This document shows, one piece after another, positions 51,237 through 60,196 of a DNA stretch of 64,000 nt. Within the stretch, counting starts at the first letter, position 1; each line of letters opens with the position of its first letter. The position numbers and the translations under genes are program-made. Source of the DNA: Streptomyces griseoluteus (GTDB lineage Bacteria; Actinomycetota; Actinomycetes; Streptomycetales; Streptomycetaceae); assembly GCA_000717735.1 (NCBI GenBank), contig JOBE01000001.1, positions 240,112 through 304,111 of the forward strand, read 5' to 3'. The notes beneath the pieces were generated by a model. That model made no database searches and was not told where the DNA came from. It saw nothing but the letters and a program-made list of their open reading frames with translations.

Positions 51237-51913
51237 TGCGTGTCGCTATTGCGGGCGCGGGTGCGGTGGGCCGTTCCATCGCGGGCGAGCTCCTGGAGAA
51301 CGGGCACGAGGTCCTCCTCATCGACAAGGCGCCGACCGCCATCTCGGTGGAGCGGGTGCCGCAGGCGGAGTGGCTGCTCGCCGACGCGTGCGAGATCACC
51401 TCGCTCGACGAGGCGGCGCTCCAGCGTTGCAACGTGGTGATCGCGGCGACCGGTGACGACAAGGTGAACCTCGTTGTCTCGCTGCTCGCCAAGACCGAGT
51501 ACGGCGTTCCGCGGGTCGTCGCCCGGGTGAACAACCCGAAGAACGAGTGGCTGTTCAACGAGGCCTGGGGCGTGGACGTCGCCGTGTCGACGCCGCGCCT
51601 GATGTCGGCCCTGGTGGAGGAGGCGGTGAGCGTCGGCGACCTGGTCCGGCTGCTCCGCTTCAGCCATGGCGACGCGAACCTGGTCGAGCTGACCCTTCCG
51701 CCGGAGTCGGCGCTCGCCGGCACGTCGGTCGGGGACGTGGCCTGGCCGCAGGACACCTCGCTGGTGACGATCATCCGCGGTTCGCGGGTGCTCACGCCGA
51801 GCGCCGAGGAGACCCTGGAGGCGGGCGACGAGCTGCTGTTCGTGGCCGCGCAAGCCCGCGAGGAGCAGCTGGAGGACCTGCTGCAGGTCCGCCGCGAGGA
51901 CGTGGAGTCCTAG
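51236..51913 (+). CDS. ceoC: TrkA-family NAD-binding potassium regulator (CeoC-like)
   Basis: The product is 225 aa, beginning one base before the end of ceoB's stop. The glycine loop is GAGAVGRSIAGELLENGHEV; VIAATGDDKVNLVVSLLAKT and VNNPKNEWLFNEAWGVDVAV follow. The C-terminal TrkA-C domain has LEAGDELLFVAAQAREEQLE. It probably forms a hetero-oligomer with the preceding protein. A strong bidirectional terminator follows. Confidence 0.88.
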   Translation: MRVAIAGAGAVGRSIAGELLENGHEVLLIDKAPTAISVERVPQAEWLLADACEITSLDEAALQRCNVVIAATGDDKVNLVVSLLAKTEYGVPRVVARVNNPKNEWLFNEAWGVDVAVSTPRLMSALVEEAVSVGDLVRLLRFSHGDANLVELTLPPESALAGTSVGDVAWPQDTSLVTIIRGSRVLTPSAEETLEAGDELLFVAAQAREEQLEDLLQVRREDVES

Positions 51914-51928
51914 GGCCTCCGTACGGGG

Positions 51929-51963
51929 AAGGGCCCGGACCTGTTCGTCAGGTCCGGGCCCTT
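51929..51963. terminator. Bidirectional terminator between ceoC and DUF3159 genes
   Basis: A perfect 15-bp stem (AAGGGCCCGGACCTG with CAGGTCCGGGCCCTT), loop TTCGT, with A- and T-rich ends on both sides, between convergent genes. Confidence 0.85.
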
Positions 51964-51983
51964 TCACGTGCCGTCCTCGGGCC

Positions 51984-52772
51984 TCAGGCCTCCGGGTTGC
52001 TCTGCCGCGCGGCGGCGGCGGCCGCCTTGCGCTCCTTCTCGGCGCGCTCCTCGGCCTCCATCTCGGCGAAGACGTCGATCGGCGGCGGAGCCTTCGCGAG
52101 GAACATCCAGGTGAGGTACACCGCGAGCAGGAACGGCGGGATCTTGAGCGCGACGAGGACCCAGCCGAACTTGGTCGTGTCGGCCCACCAGTACATCGGG
52201 AACAGGATCGCGCACTTGCCGAGCAGGATCAGGCCCCAGGCCCAGCTCGCCTTCGCGTAGGCCTTCTTCCGGCCCGGGTTACGGGTGCGCCAGGAGAGGT
52301 TCTCCTTGAAGACCGGGCCCAGGATCAGACCGATCAGCGGGACCCCGGCGATCGTGGTGATGATGTACGCGAGGGCGAGGCCCAGGGTGTACAGCATGCC
52401 CGGCAGGTAGAAGTCCTTGGCGTTGCCGGTCATCATCGCGAAGACCACGCCGAAGGCGACGCCGAAGACACCGCTGAACGCGTGCTTGACGGTGTCCCGC
52501 CGGATCAGCCGGACGGCGACCAGGACCAGCGAGACCGCGAGCGCGGCGATCGCCGAGATGTGCAGGTCCTTGTTGATCGTGAAGATCGTGACGAACAGCA
52601 GGCCGGGCAGGACCGTCTCGACCATGCCGCGCAGACCGCCGAAGGCCTCGAACAGCGCGGCCTCGGTGACCTCCTTCGCGGCCCTGGCGTCCTGGTCGGC
52701 GACCGGGCCGTCCTGGCCGGCGGTCGGGCCGTCCTGGTCCGTGGTCGGGGTCGGCTTGTCGAGGGACGTCAC
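51984..52772 (-). CDS. DUF3159 membrane protein
   Basis: The product is 262 aa from GTG 52772. A short acidic N-terminus has a repeated DQDGP unit (DQDGPTAGQDGPVADQD). About six membrane helices follow, starting LFEAFGGLRGMVETVLPGLL, the DUF3159 signature. The C-terminal tail is charged and alanine-rich. It follows the OB-fold gene by 3 nt and is co-transcribed with it. The pair matches the order of M. tuberculosis Rv2693c-Rv2694c as I remember it. Function unknown. Confidence 0.85.
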   Translation of the reverse strand: MTSLDKPTPTTDQDGPTAGQDGPVADQDARAAKEVTEAALFEAFGGLRGMVETVLPGLLFVTIFTINKDLHISAIAALAVSLVLVAVRLIRRDTVKHAFSGVFGVAFGVVFAMMTGNAKDFYLPGMLYTLGLALAYIITTIAGVPLIGLILGPVFKENLSWRTRNPGRKKAYAKASWAWGLILLGKCAILFPMYWWADTTKFGWVLVALKIPPFLLAVYLTWMFLAKAPPPIDVFAEMEAEERAEKERKAAAAAARQSNPEA

Positions 52773-52775
52773 CGG

Positions 52776-53174
52776 CTACTCCTGTCCGAGCGGTCGGAGC
52801 TCGTATTTGGGGTTGAAGAGGACCCGTCGGCCATGGCTCATGGAGACGCGGCCGGAGGCGATCAGCTTGCGGCCGGGCTCGATGCCCACGATGGAGCGCC
52901 GTCCGAGCCACACGACGTCGAGCGGTGCCGTGCCGTCGAACAGCTCGGCCTCCAGCGCGGGCACACCGGCCCGGGGGCGCAGCGTGACCGTGCGCAAGGT
53001 ACCAGTCACCTTGACTATCTGGCGGTCGGAGCAGTCGCAGATGCGCGTGCACCCCGAGGCTTCGGCGTCCTCCTGGAGCTCCTCCGACTCCAGGTCCTCC
53101 GGGGAGGAGGAGAGCCGGTCGAGCATCCGGCGGAACCTACCGGCCGGCTTCTCTGTACGCGGTGCAGCACTCAT
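52776..53174 (-). CDS. OB-fold nucleic acid-binding protein
   Basis: A 132-aa protein from ATG 53174 (MSAAPRTEKPAGRFRRMLDR). The OB-type strands are seen in VKVTGTLRTVTLRPRAGVPA, DVVWLGRRSIVGIEPGRKLI and ASGRVSMSHGRRVLFNPKYE, as in small RecG-wedge-like domains. The reading frame is open far upstream, but the intergenic gap to kdpE supports this start. Its role is not known; it is coupled to the DUF3159 gene. Confidence 0.82.
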   Translation of the reverse strand: MSAAPRTEKPAGRFRRMLDRLSSSPEDLESEELQEDAEASGCTRICDCSDRQIVKVTGTLRTVTLRPRAGVPALEAELFDGTAPLDVVWLGRRSIVGIEPGRKLIASGRVSMSHGRRVLFNPKYELRPLGQE

Positions 53175-53232
53175 ACAGAAAGCGTACCGGCCACCACTGC
53201 CACCGAGCCCGGCCCTCCGTGCGGCATTCGTT

Positions 53233-53919
53233 TCAGCGTTCGAAGCGGTAACCCATGCCCGGTTCGGTGACGAAGTGGCGCGGGTGCGAGGGGTCGGTCT
53301 CCAGCTTGCGCCGCAGCTGCGCCATGTACACCCGCAGGTAGTTGGTCTCCGTGCCGTACGAGGGTCCCCAGACCTCCTGGAGCAGCTGCTTCTGGCTGAC
53401 CAGCCGACCGCAGTTGCGCACCAGGACTTCGAGGAGGTGCCATTCGGTGGGGGTGAGCCGGACGTCCCGCCCGTCGCGGTGGACCTTCTTCGCCGCCAGG
53501 TCGACGGTGAAGCCCGCGGTCTCGACGACCACCACCCCGTCCTCGGCGCCGCCGACCGGCTCGGCACGGCGCACGGCCGCGCGCAGCCGGGCGAGCAGCT
53601 CGTCCATGCCGAAGGGCTTGGTGACGTAGTCGTCGGCGCCCGCGTCGAGCGCCTCGACCTTCTCGTCGGAGGTCTGCCGGGCCGACAGGACCAGGATCGG
53701 CACGCGCGTCCAGCCGCGCAGACCCTTGATGACCTCGACGCCGTCCATGTCGGGCAGGCCGAGGTCGAGGACGACGACGTCGGGGTGGCGTTCGGCGGCG
53801 AGCCGGAGGGCGGTGGCGCCGTCGGGCGCGGCGTCGACCTCGTACTTCCGCGCCTTGAGGTTGATCACCAGGGCGCGCACGATCTGCGGCTCGTCGTCGA
53901 CCACGAGGACCCGGGTCAT
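53233..53919 (-). CDS. kdpE: Response regulator KdpE
   Basis: The product is 228 aa from ATG 53919. The receiver has VDDEPQIV at the N-terminus, phospho-acceptor Asp in VVVLDLGLPDMDG (near residue 51) and the KPFGMDELLAR lysine. The OmpR-type winged helix ends with LRVYMAQLRRKLETDPSHPR and EPGMGYRFE. It lies 133 nt after kdpD, with a run of imperfect GGGGC/GGGAC repeats between. It normally activates kdpFABC under K+ limitation; that operon is not in the window. Confidence 0.88.
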   Translation of the reverse strand: MTRVLVVDDEPQIVRALVINLKARKYEVDAAPDGATALRLAAERHPDVVVLDLGLPDMDGVEVIKGLRGWTRVPILVLSARQTSDEKVEALDAGADDYVTKPFGMDELLARLRAAVRRAEPVGGAEDGVVVVETAGFTVDLAAKKVHRDGRDVRLTPTEWHLLEVLVRNCGRLVSQKQLLQEVWGPSYGTETNYLRVYMAQLRRKLETDPSHPRHFVTEPGMGYRFER

Positions 53920-54052
53920 GGAGGGGGCCTTCCTTCTGCTGGGGCTGCCGGGGCTGCCGGCGCCGCTGGGACTGGCACGGGACGGGGGACGGGGACGGCG
54001 GAGGTACGGGGCGGGGTACGGCACGGGGCGGGCGTACGGGCCGTCGCGACGG

Positions 54053-56599
54053 TCAGGTCACGGCGTGGGCCGGGAGTTCGGCGGGCGGTGCCGGGGGACC
54101 GCCCGGTGCGGCGCGGAGGGTGAGCACCATGGTCAGCCCGCCGCCCGGGGTGTCCTCGGCGCCCAGCGTGCCGCCCATGGCCTCGACGAAGCCGCGGGCC
54201 ACCGCGAGGCCGAGGCCGACGCCGGAGCCGCGCGGGGCGTCGCCGAACCGCTGGAAGGGCTCGAAGATGCCCTCCTTGGCCTCGTCGGGCACCCCCGGCC
54301 CGCGGTCCACGACCCGGAGTTCGACCCGGTCCCCCAGGGTGCTGGCGGCGACGGCCACCGGAACGCCTTCGGGGCTGTACTTGACGGCGTTCTCCACGAT
54401 GTTGGCGACGGCCCGCTCCAGGAGGCCCTTGTCGACCTCGACCATCGGCAGCGTCTCGGGGATGTCGAGTTCGGCGCTGCCGTCGGGCACTCCCCCGAGC
54501 GCCATGGGGACGACCTCGTCGAGGTCGACGACCCGGATGAGGGGCGTGACGGTGCCGGTCTGGAGGCGGGACATGTCGAGGAGGTTCCCGACGAGGTGGT
54601 CGAGGCGGTCGGCGCCGGCCTCGATGCCCTCCAGGAGTTCGGCGCGGTCCTGCTCTGACCATTCGACGTCGTCGGAGCGGAGGGAGGAGACGGAGGCCTT
54701 GATGCTCGCGAGCGGGGTCCGCAGGTCATGGCTGACGGCGGCCAGCAGGGAGGTACGGATCTTGTTGCCCTCGGCCTGCTTCCGGGCCTCCTCCGCCTCG
54801 CCCACGAGCCGCTGCCGGTCGAGGACGACCGCGGCCTGGGCGGCGAAGGCACCGAGGACCCGGCGGTCCTCCGCGGGCAGGACCCGGCCGGACAGCGCGA
54901 GGGCCAGGTGGTCGCCGACCGGCATGTCCACGTCCGCGTCCTCGGGCCGGGCCGCCGGGTGGGGCCCCACGCTCGCCGCCCGCGTCCAGGGCTCGATGCC
55001 GTCCGCCCGCTCCAGGAGGACCACGGACTCCATCGAGAAGGTCTCGCGGACCCGTTCGAGGAGGGCGTCGAGGCTGGTCTCGCCGCGCAGCACGCTGCCG
55101 GCCAGGTAGGAGAGCACCTCGGACTCGGCGCGCAGCCGGGCGGCCTGGTGGGTGCGCCGGGCCGCCAGGTCCACCACCGAGGCGACCGCCATGGCGACGC
55201 CGAGGAAGACGGCGATGGCGACGATGTTCTTGGGGTCGGCGATGGTGATCCGGTGGACGGGCGGGGTGAAGAACCAGTTGAGGAGGAGGGAGCCCGCGGC
55301 GGCGGAGGCGAGCGCCGGCAGGAACCCGCCGAGCAGGGCCGCGGCCACGGTCAGGGCGAGGAAGAGCAGCATGTCGTTGGCGAGACCGAGGTCGGCGTCG
55401 ACATGGCTGAGGAGCAGGGCGAGGGTGGCGGGCCCCACGACGCCGACCGCCCAGCCGCCGATGATCCGGGAGCGGCCGAGGCGGGCACCGCGGGCGACGG
55501 GCAGACCGCGCCCCTTGGCGACCTCGTCGTGGGTGACGATGTGGACGTCGAGGTCGGTCCCGGAGTCGCGGGCCACGGTCTGGCCGACGCCGGGACCGAG
55601 GACGTACTGCCAGGCGCGGCGGCGGCTGGAGCCGAGGACGATCTGGGTGGCGTTGACCCCGCGGGCGAACTCCAGGAGCGCGGAGGGGATGTCGTCGCCG
55701 ATGACGTGGTGGAACGTTCCGCCGAGGTCCTCGACGAGGGTGCGCTGGACGGCCAGCTCCTTCGGCGAGGCGGCGGTGAGTCCGTCGCTGCGGGCTATGT
55801 AGACCGCGAGGACCTCGCCGCCCGCGCCCTTCTCGGCGAGCCGGGTGGCGCGTCGTATGAGGGTGCGGCCCTCGGGGCCGCCGGTCAGACCGACGACGAT
55901 GCGCTCGCGGGCCTGCCAGGTGGAGCGGATGTTGTGCTCGCCCCGGTACTGCCGGAGGTACTCGTCGACCCGGTCGGCGGTCCAGAGCAGCGCCAGCTCG
56001 CGCAGGGCGGTGAGGTTGCCGGGGCGGAAGTAGTTCGACAGGGACGCGTCGATCCTGTCCGGCTTGTAGATGTTGCCGTGGGCCATCCGGCGGCGCAGGG
56101 CCTCCGGGGACATGTCGACCAGCTCGATCTGGTCCGCCCTGCGCACGACCTCGTCGGGCACGGTCTCCCGCTGCCGTACGCCCGTGATCGCCTCGACCAC
56201 GTCGCCGAGCGACTCCAGGTGCTGGATGTTGACGGTGGAGATGACGTCGATCCCGGCCGCGAGCAGCTCGGCGACGTCCTGCCACCGCTTGGGATTGCGG
56301 GAGCCGGGGACGTTGGTGTGGGCGAGCTCGTCGACGAGGGCGACGGCGGGGCGGCGGGCCAGGACGGCGTCGATGTCCATCTCGGTGAAGGTGGTGCCCC
56401 GGTGCTCCAGGGTGCGGCGCGGCAGCTGCTCCAGGCCGTGCAGCATGACCTCCGTACGCGGCCGCTCGTGGTGCTCCACGAACGCCACGACGCAGTCCGT
56501 GCCGCGCTCCACCCGGCGGTGCCCTTCGGAGAGCATCGCGTAGGTCTTGCCGACGCCCGGCGCAGCGCCGAGGTAGATCCGAAGCTTGCCGCGTCCCAT
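54053..56599 (-). CDS. kdpD: Sensor histidine kinase KdpD
   Basis: The product is 848 aa from ATG 56599 (MGRGKLRIYLGAAPGVGKTY, the KdpD-type Walker A at the very start). The order is KdpD domain (DELAHTNVPGSRNPKRWQDV), Usp domain (ERIVVGLTGGPEGRTLI, near 230-350), DUF4118 with four membrane helices (near 385-490), GAF-like part, HisKA (SHDLRTPLASIKASVSSL, His near 622), and HATPase (ENAVKYSP, GVGLGLAVARGFVEAMGG). It is full length. It senses K+ and salt and phosphorylates KdpE. It sits inside the otherwise conserved OB-fold/DUF3710 block. Confidence 0.9.
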   Translation of the reverse strand: MGRGKLRIYLGAAPGVGKTYAMLSEGHRRVERGTDCVVAFVEHHERPRTEVMLHGLEQLPRRTLEHRGTTFTEMDIDAVLARRPAVALVDELAHTNVPGSRNPKRWQDVAELLAAGIDVISTVNIQHLESLGDVVEAITGVRQRETVPDEVVRRADQIELVDMSPEALRRRMAHGNIYKPDRIDASLSNYFRPGNLTALRELALLWTADRVDEYLRQYRGEHNIRSTWQARERIVVGLTGGPEGRTLIRRATRLAEKGAGGEVLAVYIARSDGLTAASPKELAVQRTLVEDLGGTFHHVIGDDIPSALLEFARGVNATQIVLGSSRRRAWQYVLGPGVGQTVARDSGTDLDVHIVTHDEVAKGRGLPVARGARLGRSRIIGGWAVGVVGPATLALLLSHVDADLGLANDMLLFLALTVAAALLGGFLPALASAAAGSLLLNWFFTPPVHRITIADPKNIVAIAVFLGVAMAVASVVDLAARRTHQAARLRAESEVLSYLAGSVLRGETSLDALLERVRETFSMESVVLLERADGIEPWTRAASVGPHPAARPEDADVDMPVGDHLALALSGRVLPAEDRRVLGAFAAQAAVVLDRQRLVGEAEEARKQAEGNKIRTSLLAAVSHDLRTPLASIKASVSSLRSDDVEWSEQDRAELLEGIEAGADRLDHLVGNLLDMSRLQTGTVTPLIRVVDLDEVVPMALGGVPDGSAELDIPETLPMVEVDKGLLERAVANIVENAVKYSPEGVPVAVAASTLGDRVELRVVDRGPGVPDEAKEGIFEPFQRFGDAPRGSGVGLGLAVARGFVEAMGGTLGAEDTPGGGLTMVLTLRAAPGGPPAPPAELPAHAVT

Positions 56600-56753
56600 G
56601 GGACGACCATACGTCCAGCCAATCGGACATTCCGTCCGCGGGGAGAGGGGCCGGGGCGGTCTTGACGTGATTCTGATGTCGGGACCCGCCGGGTCCGCGG
56701 CCCCGGCCCGACGACGCGCGGACGCCCGGTCCCACCCGGCCCGTACGCCGCCG

Positions 56754-57482
56754 TCAGTGCTCGACGATCTCGCCGTCGCTCAGTTCGAGGACCCGGTCCG
56801 CCAGGCCCACGAGCTGCGGGTCATGGGTGGCGACCAGGGCCGTGCAGCCCTCGCTGCGCACCACCGCGCGCAGCAGCTGCATGACGGCGAGTCCGGTCTC
56901 CGCGTCCAGCTGGCCGGTGGGCTCGTCGGCCATCAGCAGCGCCGGCCTGTTGGCGAGGGCGCGGGCGATGGCGACCCGCTGCTGCTGCCCGCCGGAGAGC
57001 TCGCCGGGCCGCTGGGCCGCGTGGTCCGCGAGGCCCACGAGGCCGAGGAGCAGGGCCACCCGCTCCTCGCGCTCCTTCGGGTCCGCCTTGCGCAGGCGCA
57101 TGGGTACGCCGACGTTCTCGGCGGCGGAGAGGATCGGGAGGAGTCCGAAGGACTGGAAGATGAAGCCGATCCGGTCGCGGCGCAGTTCGAGGAGACCGCT
57201 CTCACCGAGGGTGGCGAGGTCGACGCCGTCGATGACGATCGAGCCGCCGTCGGCGGTGTCGAGGCCGCCCACCAGGTTGAGCAGCGTCGTCTTGCCGGAG
57301 CCCGAGCGGCCCTTGAGCGCGACGAGCTCGCCGCGCGGGATGTCGAAGGAGACGCCGCGCAGGGCGTGGACGGCGGCCTCTCCGGTGCCGTACGAGCGGC
57401 GCAGGTTCCGGACGCTGACCATGGCCGGGGCCGCCGGGTCCTCGGCGACGGCCGTCGCGGACCGTGTGCTGCTCTCACTCAT
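56754..57482 (-). CDS. Orphan ABC transporter ATPase (MacB/LolD type)
   Basis: A 242-aa protein from ATG 57482, with GGAGGGGGAG upstream. Walker A GRSGSGKTTLLNLVGGLDTA, signature GELSGGQQQRVAIARAL, Walker B LLMADEPTGQLDAETG and switch His in VATHD are complete. The FIFQSFGLLPILSAAENVG Q-loop matches the lipoprotein/antimicrobial export subfamily. No permease gene is adjacent on either side, so its partner lies elsewhere. Confidence 0.85.
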   Translation of the reverse strand: MSESSTRSATAVAEDPAAPAMVSVRNLRRSYGTGEAAVHALRGVSFDIPRGELVALKGRSGSGKTTLLNLVGGLDTADGGSIVIDGVDLATLGESGLLELRRDRIGFIFQSFGLLPILSAAENVGVPMRLRKADPKEREERVALLLGLVGLADHAAQRPGELSGGQQQRVAIARALANRPALLMADEPTGQLDAETGLAVMQLLRAVVRSEGCTALVATHDPQLVGLADRVLELSDGEIVEH

Positions 57483-57628
57483 CCGGTGCTCCCCCTCCTC
57501 GAACATGTGCGCAGCCAGTATGGTCCGCGGCCCGGTCACGAGACCAGAGCCCGCCGCCGCACCTGTGGAAAACCGCCCGTGGGCCGCTCCCCGAACGGCC
57601 CGCGGGCCCGCCCCCCGTACTCGTGGAG

Positions 57629-57679
57629 AACGGCCGGTGGGCCGCCCCCGTGCGTACGGGAAGCGGCCCACCGGCCGTT
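57629..57679 (-). terminator. Terminator of the DUF3710 gene
   Basis: Outer arms AACGGCCGGTGGGCCGC and GCGGCCCACCGGCCGTT (17 bp) enclose an inner CCCGT/ACGGG hairpin, 24 nt after the DUF3710 stop. Confidence 0.75.
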
Positions 57680-57703
57680 CATGCCTGGGACGGCGCCGTC
57701 AGG

Positions 57704-58477
57704 TCAGCGGATCTCGGAGATCTCCGGACCGCGCTGGAGCTGGCCCATGCCGCCGGAGAAACGGGAGTTCTCCTGCTCCTCCTGCTGGACGCCGTCCGGC
57801 ACCATCTGCGCGTCGTTCGGCAGCTTGAGGACGATCGGGTCGCGCGGGGCCATCGGCCCGTCGCCGCGGACGACCACGGTGTCCCGGACGATCTGCTCCA
57901 GGAGCCCGGCGGCCTCGGGCTGGACCGCGCCCTGCCCGGAGATCACTCCCCGCAGGAACCAGCGGGGTCCGTCGACACCGACGAAGCGGACCAGCTGCAC
58001 GCCGCGGTTGCCGTCCGGCAGCTGTACGGGGACCTGGGCGCGCAGCTCCCAGCCCAGCGGGCCCTCGACCTCGTCGATGACACCGCCCTGCTGGGTGATG
58101 CCCGTGGCGATCTCGTCGCGGACCTCGCCCCAGATGCCCTCGTTCTTGGGGGCGGCGAACGCCTGGAGCTGTACGGCGCTGTCGCGCAGGACGACGGTGG
58201 CCGCGACGATCGCGTCGCCCGCCACCTCGACCCGCAGCTCCATGCCCTCGACTCCGGGCACGAAGATGCCACCCAGGTCCACGCGGCCCTCGTCGGGCCT
58301 GGTGACCTCGGAGACGTCCCAGGGGCCGTCGGGCCGGGGCGCCGGCGGAAGGTTCATCCGGCGCGGAGCCGCGTCGTCCGCGTCCTCGCCGTCCACCGCG
58401 TCGACGACCTGCTCGGCCTCGCCCGCCGCGTCCGCCGCGTCCTCAGCGGAACCACTCTTCTTGCGACGTCCGAACAC
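57704..58477 (-). CDS. DUF3710 protein
   Basis: The product is 257 aa from GTG 58477 (VFGRRKKSGSAEDAADAAGE). An acidic, alanine-rich N-terminus precedes the DUF3710 domain (GPWDVSEVTRPDEGRVDLGG, then VVLRDSAVQLQAFAAPKNEG and GVDGPRWFLRGVISGQGAVQ). The start is 1 nt from the dut stop, so the genes form one operon: thioesterase, dut, DUF3710. It always accompanies dut in actinobacteria, but its function is unknown. Confidence 0.87.
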   Translation of the reverse strand: MFGRRKKSGSAEDAADAAGEAEQVVDAVDGEDADDAAPRRMNLPPAPRPDGPWDVSEVTRPDEGRVDLGGIFVPGVEGMELRVEVAGDAIVAATVVLRDSAVQLQAFAAPKNEGIWGEVRDEIATGITQQGGVIDEVEGPLGWELRAQVPVQLPDGNRGVQLVRFVGVDGPRWFLRGVISGQGAVQPEAAGLLEQIVRDTVVVRGDGPMAPRDPIVLKLPNDAQMVPDGVQQEEQENSRFSGGMGQLQRGPEISEIR

Positions 58478-58478
58478 G

Positions 58479-58991
58479 TCACTGTCCTTCCCGGTCGGAT
58501 ACGACCGAAGCGTATCGATTCCCACCCGTTGTGCCGTCCACGGCGGCATGACCGCCGGTGGACCCGAAGCCCCCCTCGGCCCGCGCCGAGCCGGGAAGCT
58601 CCGCCACCTCGTGGAAGCGCACCTTCTCGACCTGTTGGACGACAAGTTGGGCGATCCGGTCGAATCGTTCGAACCGCACGCTCTCGCGCGGGTCGAGATT
58701 GACCACGATCACCTTGATCTCTCCACGGTACCCGGCATCCACCGTCCCCGGGGCATTCACGAGCGCCACTCCGCAACGTGCGGCGAGTCCCGAACGGGGG
58801 TGCACGAAGGCCGCGTACCCGTCCGGGAGGGCGATGGAGACCCCGGTGGGGAGCACGGCGCGCTCCCCGGGGGCCAGTACTGCGGCCTCGGTGGTCACGA
58901 GGTCCGCCCCGGCGTCGCCGGGGTGCCCGTAGGCCGGGATCGGCACGTCCGGGTCCACTCGCCGGATCAGTACGTCGACAGGGTTGCGCAT
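58479..58991 (-). CDS. dut: dUTP diphosphatase
   Basis: A 170-aa protein from ATG 58991. All five trimeric dUTPase motifs are present: GDAGADL, PRSG, GTVDAGYRGEI (catalytic Asp), RIAQLV and the C-terminal RAEGGFGSTG. It converts dUTP to dUMP, preventing uracil in DNA and supplying dTMP synthesis. Its ATG overlaps the thioesterase stop by one base (TGATG), so translation is coupled. Confidence 0.95.
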   Translation of the reverse strand: MRNPVDVLIRRVDPDVPIPAYGHPGDAGADLVTTEAAVLAPGERAVLPTGVSIALPDGYAAFVHPRSGLAARCGVALVNAPGTVDAGYRGEIKVIVVNLDPRESVRFERFDRIAQLVVQQVEKVRFHEVAELPGSARAEGGFGSTGGHAAVDGTTGGNRYASVVSDREGQ

Positions 58992-59575
58992 CAGGGGTTC
59001 ACCTCGAAGGCGCGGGCGCGCCGGACCTGGTCGGGGTCGGACATGGCTGCCTGGATCTCCTCCGGGCGGCCGTTGTCGATGAAGTGGTCGACCTTGACCT
59101 CGACGAAGAGGGCGTCGGCGCGGACGGCGACGGGGCCCTCGGGCCCACCGATCCGGCCGACCGCGGTCGAGAAGATCTTGCGGCCGTGGACGGCGGTGAC
59201 CTCGGCCTCCAGGTGGAGCACGGTGCCCACCGGGACGGGCCGGACGAAGTCGGTCTCCAGGCGTCCGGTCACGGCGATGACCCGCAGCAGCCAGTTCAGG
59301 GAACCGAGGGTCTCGTCGAGCGCGGTGGCGAGGAGGCCGCCGTGCGCGAGGCCGGGGGCCCCCTGATGGTCGGTGGTCACCGTGAACTCGGCGGTGACGG
59401 TCACGCCCTCGCCCGCGCGCGCCTCCAGGTGGAGGCCGTGGGGCTGCCCGCCGCCGCATCCGAAGCAGTACGCGTAGTGCGCGCCGAGCAGCTCGCCGGG
59501 AGCCGGGGCTTCGGGGTGGCGTACCGGCGGTATGGCGTCGGCCGGCGGGGTGAGGGCGGCAGATGTTGCAGTCAC
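58991..59575 (-). CDS. PaaI-family hotdog thioesterase
   Basis: The product is 194 aa from GTG 59575 (VTATSAALTPPADAIPPVRH). A CFGCGGGQPHGLHLE entry segment is followed by the hotdog core, with GAPGLAHGGLLATALDE carrying the HGG catalytic-type motif, and GRLETDFVRPVPVGTVLHLE. It probably hydrolyses an acyl-CoA whose identity is unknown. First gene of the dut operon, divergent from the DUF3093 gene by 58 nt. Confidence 0.85.
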   Translation of the reverse strand: MTATSAALTPPADAIPPVRHPEAPAPGELLGAHYAYCFGCGGGQPHGLHLEARAGEGVTVTAEFTVTTDHQGAPGLAHGGLLATALDETLGSLNWLLRVIAVTGRLETDFVRPVPVGTVLHLEAEVTAVHGRKIFSTAVGRIGGPEGPVAVRADALFVEVKVDHFIDNGRPEEIQAAMSDPDQVRRARAFEVNP

Positions 59576-59633
59576 AGGCGCAGACCTTACCCGCGCGGAT
59601 GGGCGCAGGTCGCGCCGTGCCAAGCTTGGACGT

Positions 59634-60125
59634 ATGCAGCCTTCCGCACCGTCGCCCGACCCCTCCCCCGTGCCCTCCGCCGCGCCGCAGTTCGACGAGC
59701 GGCTGACGGCACCCCGGTCATGGTGGGTCATCACGGGCCTGCTGGCCCTTTCCGGCGGCCTGATCATGTTTCCGCTGGGTACGGTCCCGATGCTGGGCGG
59801 CCTGGTCGTGGCGGCGGTGCTGGCCGGCGCGGCGGTCTCCTCGTACGGCTCCGCGCGGGTCCGCGTGGTGGCCGGTTCGCTGGTGGCCGGTGACGCCAGG
59901 ATCCCGGTCTCCGCCCTGGGGGCGGTCGAGGTGCTCGACGCGGAGGAGGCGCGCGCCTGGCGCACGCACAAGGCCGACCCGCGCGCCTTCATGCTGATGC
60001 GCAGCTATGCGCCGCGGGCGGTGCGGGTCGTGGTGACGGACCCCGCGGACCCGACGCCGTACGTGTACCTGTCCAGCCGCGAGCCGGAGGCGCTGGCCGC
60101 CGCCCTGGAGGCCGAGCGCGCCTGA
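59634..60125 (+). CDS. DUF3093 membrane protein
   Basis: A 163-aa protein from ATG 59634. A proline/serine-rich start leads into the DUF3093 signature (FDERLTAPRSWWVI). Two membrane helices follow (LLALSGGLIMFPLGTVPML and GLVVAAVLAGAAVSSYG), then a cytosolic part (RIPVSALGAVEVLDAEEARA, PYVYLSSREPEALAAALEAE). It is the divergent partner of dut in many actinobacteria. Function unknown. Confidence 0.87.
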   Translation: MQPSAPSPDPSPVPSAAPQFDERLTAPRSWWVITGLLALSGGLIMFPLGTVPMLGGLVVAAVLAGAAVSSYGSARVRVVAGSLVAGDARIPVSALGAVEVLDAEEARAWRTHKADPRAFMLMRSYAPRAVRVVVTDPADPTPYVYLSSREPEALAAALEAERA

Positions 60126-60196
60126 TCGGCGCGTCGGGGCGGGGGTCGGACCGAGACACGCCGGCGGGCAGGCCCAGGAGGCGCCGGGGTGAGGCC

